Source: an uncultured Chlamydiae bacterium (GTDB lineage: Bacteria > Chlamydiota > Chlamydiia > Chlamydiales > SM23-39). Taken from it: a stretch of DNA of 5,885 nt. A program made the position numbers and the translations under genes. Shown one piece after another: positions 1 to 5,747 of the stretch. The notes below the pieces were generated by a model. That model was not told the DNA's origin, made no database searches, and saw only the letters and a list, made by a program, of their open reading frames with translations. The stretch's first letter is position 1. Each line of letters opens with the position of its first letter. Location of the stretch: the NCBI GenBank assembly GCA_903864395.1, contig CAIPFQ010000127.1, positions 1-5,885 on the forward strand, in the 5' to 3' direction.

Positions 1-583
1 CCTCAAGAATTATTTGATTGTAAATATTTTCTGGATGTAGATAGCGTACTTGTAAAAAGTTTTCTTCTTCAGCGTTTTCTGTTTTCTGAATGACGGAAAA
101 TTCTACGGGCGTATCGGCTCCGTTCTGAAGGACAGCGATTCTGTAGGATCGCCGCTGCTTTGAAAAAATCGACTCCCCATCGCAAAAAAGAGAAAAATTG
201 TTGTATCCTGTGACGTAATCCAGGATGGATGGAAAAAGATCAATGTGTGTCGCTTCGCATAAATTTTCGCTCTGCAGTTGTTTTCCAGGAAAACAGCAAA
301 AAATGGGCACTTCCGTCTGATAACGGTTTAAATGCGTTCCATGAAATAAAGCCCCCTCTTCATAAAATTCTTCGCCGTGGTCGCCTGTAATCGCAATCAC
401 TGCGGAATTTTTTACGCCCTCTGCTTCTAATAAGTGAAAAAAGCGTCCCATTAAAGAGTCAATGAAGTGAATCGCGTTTCGATATCGATTTTTCACAGGT
501 TCGATTTCTTTCGATGTTAGAGTGAGATAGTCAATTTGTTTGACAATCGGCTCAAAGCGCAAGGGAATGTTTTTTGGAAAACT
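1..583 (-). pseudogene. C-terminal part of an interrupted YejM-like sulfatase-superfamily protein (runs off window edge)
   Basis: This is the in-frame continuation of the 584-1810 reading frame beyond a TAA stop; it stays open for 194 codons and leaves the window at position 1. I translated it by hand. It begins SFPKNIPLRFEPIVKQIDYL, matching SWPSDWKIQFTPIAKEIEYL of the intact upstream paralogue without any gap. It then carries NRYRNAIHFIDSL, the metal-site motif GDHGEEF, ALFHGTH, a HIDLFPSIL segment and DGESIF, each matching the paralogue in order. Numbered through the stop, D477 and H478 are the expected metal ligands of the sulfatase/alkaline-phosphatase fold. No ATG with a convincing Shine-Dalgarno opens this fragment; the first in-frame ATG (449-451) lacks one. 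It is therefore probably not translated unless the stop is read through or is a sequence error. The true C-terminus lies outside the window; by comparison with the paralogue about 25 residues are missing. Confidence 0.85.
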
Positions 584-586
584 TTA
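584..586 (-). other. Premature in-frame TAA stop
   Basis: The codons read Asp-Ala-Thr-His-Ser-Glu-TAA-Ser-Phe-Pro, where the intact paralogue has Asp-Ala-Thr-His-Phe-Asn-Tyr-Ser-Trp-Pro. The stop therefore replaces the codon aligned with Tyr405, and homology resumes in the same frame on the next codon. TAT or TAC to TAA is one base change. No indel is needed to explain the break. Confidence 0.85.
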
Positions 587-1810
587 TTCGGAATGGGTCG
601 CGTCGAGAAAAAAAATATAAAGATTTCCCGCCTTGCCCCCTTCCGCCTTGAGATCTCTCTCAAAAGAATCAATGCAAAGGGTATCCCGATCACAAGGCTC
701 GAGATCTCGCTGGAAAAAATGCTCTTCGATACGAGTCGCTAAGGAACGATTTTCTCCAAAGATCGCTCGGTCCATATCGAAATAACTCAGATCTGTCGAA
801 GAATAAACCCGGATTTTATACCCTAACTGTTTTAACAAGGCCAGCGGGATGCTGCCTCCCTTCCACTCATCGCGAACAAGGGCCCAGCTAAAGGGAAGGT
901 TGGAATGAAAGAGAGAAAACCAAGAAAGAGGCGTCCAATTGCTGTTCGCATAGGAAGAAGAAATGTTGAGGTTTTCTTTTGCAAAGGCCATTAAGTGCGG
1001 AGCCGTTTCTTCCGTTACAAAATCCTTGCGCAACGTCTCTATGACAAAAAAATAAATATTCGGCGTATCGACTGCTGTAAGAAAGGGGAGAGCTTCTCGA
1101 AGATGGGCTTCATTTTTCAGACGGACGCGCGGCTCTTTGAGTGTGATACAGCGAGGCTCCGGCGGATAAAAAGCTCTGCCCAAAGGCAATCCCTTATGCA
1201 ACTTGTTGTACAAAGGCCTTTCAAGATGCTGATGCACGAGAACTTCTAAACAACAAAGAGAAGCCCCCGTCATAGCCAAAGCCGCAATAATCTGTTGCAA
1301 AGAGAGCTTCCAAGGGCTTAAACGCGCAATGTAGCTCGTTCCCCAGTAGAGAAGCAATCCTAAAAAAGGGATGCTCACTAGCACAAACACAATCGTCGCG
1401 ATCATCCCCATGTTCATGCCAAGAGCGAGAAAGACCGTTGTGAGGTGGTCAAACCCCCTTCCAAATAAGAATTTAAAAATGTACGTAATAGAAGCATCCA
1501 TCAGACGCAGCAGCGTAAAAGCGGTAAAATGCAGCAGCAGTACGGTGAAAGAGAGCGCGATAAAAGGGTAAAATACGGACGAAGAGGTCCACCTTCTTAA
1601 AATATAGGCGATGAGAATAAAAACCCACACCTCTAAAAAAGCCTGGCCGAGCGCATAGAGCAAAAAGAATAGACGAAGGCCCGAAAGAGGCTCTTCTAAG
1701 AAAAGAAAATGAGACAAACTTAAAATGGAAACAGCTACAAAAAAAAAGCTGAAGTAAAGATAGTTAATTTCGTGCTTTTCAAAAAAAAATTTTTTTATTC
1801 TTTGGAGCAT
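584..1810 (-). CDS. YejM/PbgA-like membrane sulfatase-superfamily protein, prematurely stopped (N-terminal 408 aa)
   Basis: Second gene of a tandem paralogous pair. About five hydrophobic segments (roughly residues 17-38, 46-71, 79-101, 130-157, 172-192) precede a periplasmic alkaline-phosphatase-superfamily domain starting near residue 250. Visible active-site elements are E258 in FVIETLR, candidate nucleophile T293 in SNWTPLSWFSLFHS, and DATH at 403-406. Translation stops after 408 residues, so this product alone lacks the second metal-binding half (GDHGEEF), which is encoded in frame downstream at 1-583. The full gene would exceed 600 codons, like its 630-aa neighbour. The ATG at 1808-1810 lies inside the last codons of the upstream gene (16-nt overlap), suggesting translational coupling; an AGAGG sits only 3 nt before it, and no other Met precedes the membrane segments. 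The architecture resembles E. coli YejM, a regulator of LPS synthesis, but the function here is inferred. As written the product is probably a non-functional fragment. Confidence 0.8.
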   Translation of the reverse strand: MLQRIKKFFFEKHEINYLYFSFFFVAVSILSLSHFLFLEEPLSGLRLFFLLYALGQAFLEVWVFILIAYILRRWTSSSVFYPFIALSFTVLLLHFTAFTLLRLMDASITYIFKFLFGRGFDHLTTVFLALGMNMGMIATIVFVLVSIPFLGLLLYWGTSYIARLSPWKLSLQQIIAALAMTGASLCCLEVLVHQHLERPLYNKLHKGLPLGRAFYPPEPRCITLKEPRVRLKNEAHLREALPFLTAVDTPNIYFFVIETLRKDFVTEETAPHLMAFAKENLNISSSYANSNWTPLSWFSLFHSNLPFSWALVRDEWKGGSIPLALLKQLGYKIRVYSSTDLSYFDMDRAIFGENRSLATRIEEHFFQRDLEPCDRDTLCIDSFERDLKAEGGKAGNLYIFFLDATHSE

Positions 1811-3687
1811 GAGCCTCTAAAGAGTCGCTTGAGCGCTGGATCGAATTGCGATGCAATCCAAGGAGAAACGTTGCCGTCGCATCCAGAGCTGCCATCGAGC
1901 GCATCGCTGATTGAGCAGACACGTAAAGAGCCTGGAGCAAAAATATCTTGTCTATTGGGGAATTGAGCGATCAGCTTATAAGTTCCGTTATGAATGAAAA
2001 ACTCATAGGGAGCCTTGCCTCCATTGAAACGACTAGCGACCGCGTAAGGCCAGCGATGGCGATCGAAAATGGACTGTCCTTCAAGAAATTGGATTTGTTC
2101 TCCTTTTAAATGATGGAGAATGCTTGGAAACACATCCATTTGCGACACAATTTTTGAAGAAAAGTCAATTTTGCGTTGGCCAAATTTTATATAAATAGGC
2201 ACACAGGTCTGCTCTTGACTCAAATGCGATCCATGAAATAAATGCCCTCTTTCAAAAAATTCTTCCCCATGATCTCCTACAAAGGCGATGACTGCATTTT
2301 TTTGCGAGGCAACATGCTGTAAAAAATCGCCAAATAAAGAGTCAATATAGGAAATCGCATTGCGATAGCGATTTTTTATTTTTTGGATCCCTTCTTCCGA
2401 TTGAAAGATCTTAAGATACTCAATTTCTTTCGCAATGGGCGTAAATTGGATCTTCCAGTCAGAGGGCCAGCTGTAATTAAAATGGGTCGCATCCCAAAAG
2501 AAGATAAACACCTGCCCCTCTTCCCATTCAGGATGTTTTGAACAATCTTCTTTCCATTTTTCCATGGTTTTGCCATCGGAGTCTGCGGCAGACAGGGGCG
2601 ATGGGTGATGAAAGGTTTGATAAGAATCGACGAGCTGTTTGTCGGCGCCAAATAAAAGATCTTCCATGCCATAGTAATGAAGTTCTGCAGAGGTATACAC
2701 GCGGATTTTATAGCCCCATTTTTTCAAAAGAGCCAGTGGTGGGCTGCCCATTTTCCAGCCCATTTTTTGGGTGAGCCGCCAGGCGTAAGAAAATTGCGAA
2801 TGAAAGAGGGAAAACCAAGAAAGATGAGATCCATTGGCGTTGGAAAGTGTCAAGGCGAACGGCGCAGCGGCTTGTTTAAAATGATGCAGATGAGGGGCGA
2901 TCTCTTTCGTAAGAAAATCATCGCGCAGCGACTCTGCGACAAAAAGATAAATATTGGGTTTGATGCCTAGCCGTGTTTTATCTTGGCGGATCGCTTTTTG
3001 CACTGTGAGCTCATTTTGCGGTTTTTTTAGAGATGCTGTGAGCGGGTATTTTACCGACTGAGGGGAGAAAAAAGTTGATTTCCAGGGAATGGACTTGATA
3101 AAGGATGTGTAAGCATCAAGGTGCAATAGGGGTGCTGCGGAAAATTCCCAAAACATCAATGCTGCAGGGATGCAAACAAAGCTTTGAAGAAAATATTCGT
3201 ATCGGAGATGAAGCAATTTTATAGAGGTAATTTTTTCTGTCCATCGATACAAAATCACCCCAAAGAGAGGAATGAGAGCCACAGAGCCAAACAAAAGCAT
3301 CCAGACCCAAAAAGAGACGCCTGAAGCATCGAGAAGATAGAGAAAATTTTCCAACGATTCGTCAAAAACAAAATGAATGGTTTCCCAAACAGAGAGGTTG
3401 AGAATGCGGTCCATAACAAAGTCGAGAAGGTGAAAGAAGAGAAGGGTGAATGTTGCGCCAATAAAAAAGGTCGAAGCGAGTTTTCCAAGAAAGCGTCGAC
3501 AGAGCCATTGAATAAAGATGAGAGAGGAAACTTCGAAAAGAGCTTGTCCTAAGGCGTATAGAAAAAAAAAGAAGCGAGATCCGCTCAAGGGGGGTTTTGT
3601 AAAAATCCCTCCTCCCGATGTAAATAGCAGCAGCGCCAAAAAGGCGCCAAAGTAGAGGTAGTTGACCTCGATTGATTTTTTGCCCAT
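1795..3687 (-). CDS. YejM/PbgA-like inner-membrane protein with intact sulfatase/alkaline-phosphatase-superfamily domain
   Basis: A 630-residue protein with five predicted membrane segments (roughly 10-28, 38-62, 71-92, 124-147, 165-186), a linker, and a periplasmic hydrolase/transferase domain from about residue 244. Active-site elements appear in family order: E252 in FVAESLR, candidate nucleophile S287 in NANGSHLSWFSLFHS, DATH 399-402, and D472/H473 in GDHGEEF, followed by HLFHGSH 482-488. SQMDVFPSIL and GQSIF near 515-541 match the C-terminal part of the fold. Layout and length fit the YejM/PbgA type (E. coli YejM about 586 aa, five membrane helices), which senses LPS and controls LpxC turnover. 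LtaS- or EptA-like phosphotransfer is the alternative. As I recall E. coli YejM, it has lost the GDHG metal motif, which is kept here, so enzymatic activity is plausible; the substrate is unknown. The ATG at 3685-3687 has no obvious Shine-Dalgarno but is the only Met before the first membrane segment. It is first gene of a two-gene operon with its damaged paralogue. Confidence 0.88.
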   Translation of the reverse strand: MGKKSIEVNYLYFGAFLALLLFTSGGGIFTKPPLSGSRFFFFLYALGQALFEVSSLIFIQWLCRRFLGKLASTFFIGATFTLLFFHLLDFVMDRILNLSVWETIHFVFDESLENFLYLLDASGVSFWVWMLLFGSVALIPLFGVILYRWTEKITSIKLLHLRYEYFLQSFVCIPAALMFWEFSAAPLLHLDAYTSFIKSIPWKSTFFSPQSVKYPLTASLKKPQNELTVQKAIRQDKTRLGIKPNIYLFVAESLRDDFLTKEIAPHLHHFKQAAAPFALTLSNANGSHLSWFSLFHSQFSYAWRLTQKMGWKMGSPPLALLKKWGYKIRVYTSAELHYYGMEDLLFGADKQLVDSYQTFHHPSPLSAADSDGKTMEKWKEDCSKHPEWEEGQVFIFFWDATHFNYSWPSDWKIQFTPIAKEIEYLKIFQSEEGIQKIKNRYRNAISYIDSLFGDFLQHVASQKNAVIAFVGDHGEEFFERGHLFHGSHLSQEQTCVPIYIKFGQRKIDFSSKIVSQMDVFPSILHHLKGEQIQFLEGQSIFDRHRWPYAVASRFNGGKAPYEFFIHNGTYKLIAQFPNRQDIFAPGSLRVCSISDALDGSSGCDGNVSPWIASQFDPALKRLFRGSCSKE

Positions 3688-3722
3688 ACTATAGTAGTTA
3701 TACTGAGCCTAGGTTTTAGTCA
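3688..3722. promoter_or_regulatory. Divergent intergenic spacer with overlapping candidate -10 boxes
   Basis: Only 35 bp separate the start codons of the leftward YejM-like gene and the rightward HAD gene. On the plus strand TATACT (3699-3704) is a good -10 candidate, but no good -35 is spaced correctly. On the minus strand TATAAC (3702-3697) is preceded at a short 15-bp spacing by TTGACT (3723-3718), which reaches into the HAD start codon. Both would give very short leaders. No strong Shine-Dalgarno is seen for either gene, so leaderless or near-leaderless mRNAs are possible. This is read by eye only; the real promoters could lie within the coding regions. Confidence 0.35.
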
Positions 3723-4379
3723 ATGCAGTGGATTTTTGATTTTCAGCTTTTTCTTTTTGATTTCGATGGTCTTTTAGTCGATACGGAGCGCCTTCACTAT
3801 CAGGCGTACAGGGAGGTTTTGCGTTTGCGCGGCAAAGTGTTGCCTTGGAGCTTTGCGATTTATTGTGCCATGGCGCATAAAGATGCGTCGGCGATTCGAG
3901 AAGGGCTTTATGCTGCCTTTCCCGATCTAGATGCTGATTGGTCTGCGCTTTACTCTGAAAAAAGAAAAATGTATGCGAGCTTTCTTCAAGAGGGCAAGGT
4001 TCAGCTCATGCCAGGGGTTGAAACGCTTTTGCTCTCTTTAGAGCAGAAAAATAAACGCCGCTGTGTTGTGACTCACTCTCTTCTTTCTGAGACGCAAATG
4101 ATCCGCGCGCACCTCCCTGTTCTTGACACGATTCCTCACTGGATTACACGCGAACAATACCACCTGCCGAAACCCGATCCCGAGTGTTATTTGACAGCGA
4201 TCGAGCGTTATGGAGAGGTTGGCGATTTAGTGATAGGATTTGAAGATAGTCTTCGAGGCCTTCGGGCGCTAGAGGCGACGTCCGTTCTGCCTGTATTAGT
4301 CTGCGAGGCCAATCATCCGCTATTGCCAGAGGCGCTGTCGCGCGGTGTGCGGCATGTGCCGAGATTTTCTTGTTCATAA
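3723..4379 (+). CDS. HAD-superfamily phosphatase (subfamily IA, Gph / beta-phosphoglucomutase-like)
   Basis: A 218-residue cytoplasmic hydrolase, the usual length for HAD subfamily IA with a helical cap. Motif I is LFDFDGLLVDTE with nucleophile D13 and acid/base D15; the cap spans roughly residues 22-90. Motif II is CVVTHS (T117), motif III lysine is K150 in LPKPDPE, and motif IV is GFEDS (E174, D175). All catalytic positions are present, so an active phosphomonoesterase or phosphomutase is expected; the substrate cannot be told from sequence. The DGLLVDTE form is common in beta-phosphoglucomutase-like and Gph-like proteins. A stop codon lies just upstream in frame, so the ATG at 3723 is the earliest possible start, although only a weak AGG stands before it. 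The 3' end overlaps the convergent truA gene by 67 nt. From memory, Chlamydia trachomatis also has a HAD phosphatase (annotated gph) beside truA, which supports orthology. Confidence 0.88.
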   Translation: MQWIFDFQLFLFDFDGLLVDTERLHYQAYREVLRLRGKVLPWSFAIYCAMAHKDASAIREGLYAAFPDLDADWSALYSEKRKMYASFLQEGKVQLMPGVETLLLSLEQKNKRRCVVTHSLLSETQMIRAHLPVLDTIPHWITREQYHLPKPDPECYLTAIERYGEVGDLVIGFEDSLRGLRALEATSVLPVLVCEANHPLLPEALSRGVRHVPRFSCS

Positions 4380-5113
4380 AGAACGCGCATGAGAAAAAGT
4401 CCGTGGGCAGGGGCTGCCATGCTCGCTTGCCGTCTATCTTTGGCTGCTAGAAGGGGAGCGATCTCAGAAACGGTTCGCTTGCCCGCACCAATATCTAAAA
4501 GAAATCCCGTGAGATTGCGGACCATTTTGTAGAGAAAGCCATCGCCTTCAAATTCTAAGCGTGCACCTCCTTCTTGGCCCACGACATCGAGTCGAAACAG
4601 AGTCCGCACTGAGTCGCGAGAGGCGCAGCCTCGATGCGCTTGGTTGGCGAAAGAAAAAAAGTCATGGGTCCCTAGAAAATGGGAAGCTCCCTCTCGCACC
4701 CGTGTAAGATCGCAGGGGTTAAAGAAGTGGTGGCGATAGAGACGGGTAAAAGGATCGAACACAGGCTCTAAATGGAGGTGATAGTGATACTCCTTAGCAC
4801 TTGCACTGTAACGGGCGTGAAAATCAAAGGGAACCTCTTCGATGCAAAGGATGCGAATATCGGGAGGCAGAAGCGCGTTTAAAGAAAGGCGAAGCTTCGA
4901 TACAGACAATGGTTTTTCTGTGTCAAAATGCGCTGTCTGCCCTTGTGCGTGAACCCCTGCGTCTGTGCGCCCCGATCCTGTGAGATCGACAGAATGGCGC
5001 AAGATCGTTTGCAGCGCTTTTTGGACAAGAGATTGGATGGATTGGCCCGTGTCTTGGACTTGCCAGCCACAGTAAGCCGTCCCATCATAAGCCATTGTGA
5101 GTTTATATCGCAT
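4313..5113 (-). CDS. truA: tRNA pseudouridine synthase A
   Basis: TruA converts uridines 38-40 of the anticodon stem-loop of many tRNAs to pseudouridine. The 266-residue product begins MRYKLTMAYDGTAYCGWQ, the family's typical N-terminus. The catalytic aspartate is D51 in GSGRTDAGVHA. Other conserved blocks are FHARYSASAKEYHY (Y109 stacks in the active site), THDFFSFAN near 149-157, FLYKMVRNLTG near 193-203, and the C-terminal APAHGLFLMRVLY near 234-246. The start is well supported: GGAGG (5125-5121) sits 7 nt before the ATG at 5111-5113. The family normally ends soon after the LMRVLY block; here about 20 additional residues follow, and they are antisense to the end of the HAD gene. The boundary of a 230-bp palindromic element lies 15 bp upstream of the ATG, so the gene's native promoter may have been displaced. 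Confidence 0.97.
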   Translation of the reverse strand: MRYKLTMAYDGTAYCGWQVQDTGQSIQSLVQKALQTILRHSVDLTGSGRTDAGVHAQGQTAHFDTEKPLSVSKLRLSLNALLPPDIRILCIEEVPFDFHARYSASAKEYHYHLHLEPVFDPFTRLYRHHFFNPCDLTRVREGASHFLGTHDFFSFANQAHRGCASRDSVRTLFRLDVVGQEGGARLEFEGDGFLYKMVRNLTGFLLDIGAGKRTVSEIAPLLAAKDRRQASMAAPAHGLFLMRVLYEQENLGTCRTPRDSASGNSG

Positions 5114-5120
5114 AGACCAT

Positions 5121-5125
5121 CCTCC
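5121..5125 (-). promoter_or_regulatory. truA ribosome binding site
   Basis: On the minus strand GGAGG lies 7 nt before the truA ATG, a near-ideal Shine-Dalgarno. It fixes the start and lies just outside the neighbouring palindromic element. Confidence 0.8.
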
Positions 5126-5127
5126 AC

Positions 5128-5357
5128 TGCTGTCAACTTAGCATAAGCCTCTGACTAAGAAACCTATTGTCTTAAGCAAGGGAACATGATAAAAAGGATG
5201 TGCATGATAGGCAGGATGGAAGAAGAGAATGCGGCAAAGCCACATCTCGTTTTGCGGTGCAAATTATTTATCATGCCTATCAGGCGTATCTTGTTGATCA
5301 TGTTCCTTTCATTATGTAACAAGATTGTATTCAACGATTTGCACTAAGTTGACAGCA
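5128..5357. mobile_element. MITE-like palindromic element with 14-bp terminal inverted repeats
   Basis: The 230-bp stretch starts with TGCTGTCAACTTAG (5128-5141) and ends with its exact reverse complement (5344-5357). Inside, further arms pair in register: GGAACATGAT (5181-5190) with ATCATGTTCC (5297-5306), TGATAGGCA (5205-5213) with TGCCTATCA (5274-5282), and GCAAA (5234-5238) with TTTGC (5251-5255) at the apex. The offset between arms is only about 2 nt, so the whole segment is one long imperfect palindrome centred near 5243. It has no coding capacity that I can support. This form fits a non-autonomous transposable element (MITE) or a collapsed IS; the repeats start TG and end CA, as in many IS. 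I see no convincing target-site duplication. It fills most of the gap between SWIB and truA. A very long intergenic hairpin of regulatory origin is the alternative. Confidence 0.55.
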
Positions 5358-5364
5358 TTGTAAG

Positions 5365-5393
5365 ATCCCCCAGGGAGAAAAATCCCTGAGGAT
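5365..5393 (-). terminator. Hairpin downstream of SWIB, possible terminator
   Basis: About 14 nt past the SWIB stop, CAGGGA pairs with TCCCTG around a loop containing a T-run, and ATCC pairs with GGAT at the base through a small internal bulge. On the minus strand the stem is not followed by a strong T-tract (CTTACAATG follows), so intrinsic termination is uncertain; it may instead stabilise the mRNA 3' end. Confidence 0.4.
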
Positions 5394-5407
5394 TCAACGA
5401 AGTGTTT

Positions 5408-5668
5408 TTAGGACAAGTGTTTGTTGACGAGCTTTGTCATCTCGAACATATTGACAGCTTTTTTGCCGCCGAATACCTTTTGCAGATTTTCGTCTGGGTT
5501 GATGTTTCTTTTATTTTTTGCATCTTGCAGACCGTTTGTCTTGATATACGCCCAAAGCTTTTTTGTCACTTCTGTGCGTGGAATAGGAATATCTCCAACG
5601 ACTGTCGCCAATTCTTTGCTAGGCTTCATTGGTTGCATGAATTTGGAAGTTTTTGGTTTCGTTGCCAT
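5408..5668 (-). CDS. Stand-alone SWIB/MDM2-domain protein
   Basis: An 86-residue basic protein consisting of a single SWIB domain after a lysine-rich N-terminus (about residues 1-16). The domain runs from about residue 17 to the end and shows the family pattern: ELATVVGD, IPRTEVTKKLWAYIKTNGLQD (residues 29-49), then NINPDENLQKVFG and a closing VNMFEMTKLVNKHL helix. SWIB domains are known from the eukaryotic BAF60/SWI-SNF chromatin remodelling subunits and MDM2. In bacteria they are characteristic of chlamydiae, which carry a small free-standing SWIB protein (CT460 in C. trachomatis, also about 86 aa) and a SWIB domain fused to topoisomerase I. A role in nucleoid or chromatin-like organisation is a reasonable inference, not shown here. 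The ATG at 5666-5668 is preceded by AAGGAG (5684-5679) at 10 nt. The gene faces the same way as truA but the palindromic element intervenes. Confidence 0.93.
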   Translation of the reverse strand: MATKPKTSKFMQPMKPSKELATVVGDIPIPRTEVTKKLWAYIKTNGLQDAKNKRNINPDENLQKVFGGKKAVNMFEMTKLVNKHLS

Positions 5669-5678
5669 GGTGCTTTTT

Positions 5679-5684
5679 CTCCTT
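5679..5684 (-). promoter_or_regulatory. SWIB gene ribosome binding site
   Basis: AAGGAG on the minus strand, 10 nt before the ATG, supports the chosen start of the SWIB gene. Confidence 0.7.
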
Positions 5685-5747
5685 AAAAATTGTACAAAGC
5701 CGAGCCAAGAATCTCTGACCTTTGCGTGTTTCCTTAATCTCGACTTT

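Noticed and set aside
584..600. Frameshift as the cause of the broken YejM-like gene
   Set aside because: Hand translation shows homology continues in the same frame immediately after the TAA, with equal spacing in the paralogue; no indel is required.
536..742. Small plus-strand frame over the nonsense-codon region
   Set aside because: It is antisense to the conserved YejM-like reading frame, has no recognisable domain, and its amino-acid pattern is that of a shadow frame.
4801..5146. Short frames on both strands over the truA 5' region
   Set aside because: They are shadows of truA, whose frame shows all catalytic motifs.
5450..5457. TTGACAGC inside SWIB, matching part of the terminal inverted repeat
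   Set aside because: Only 8 bp match, within conserved SWIB codons; most likely chance, not a third repeat copy.
5689..5694. TACAAT (minus strand) as the -10 box of the SWIB promoter
   Set aside because: No matching -35 at 16-18 bp, and the start site would fall inside the Shine-Dalgarno, leaving no usable leader.
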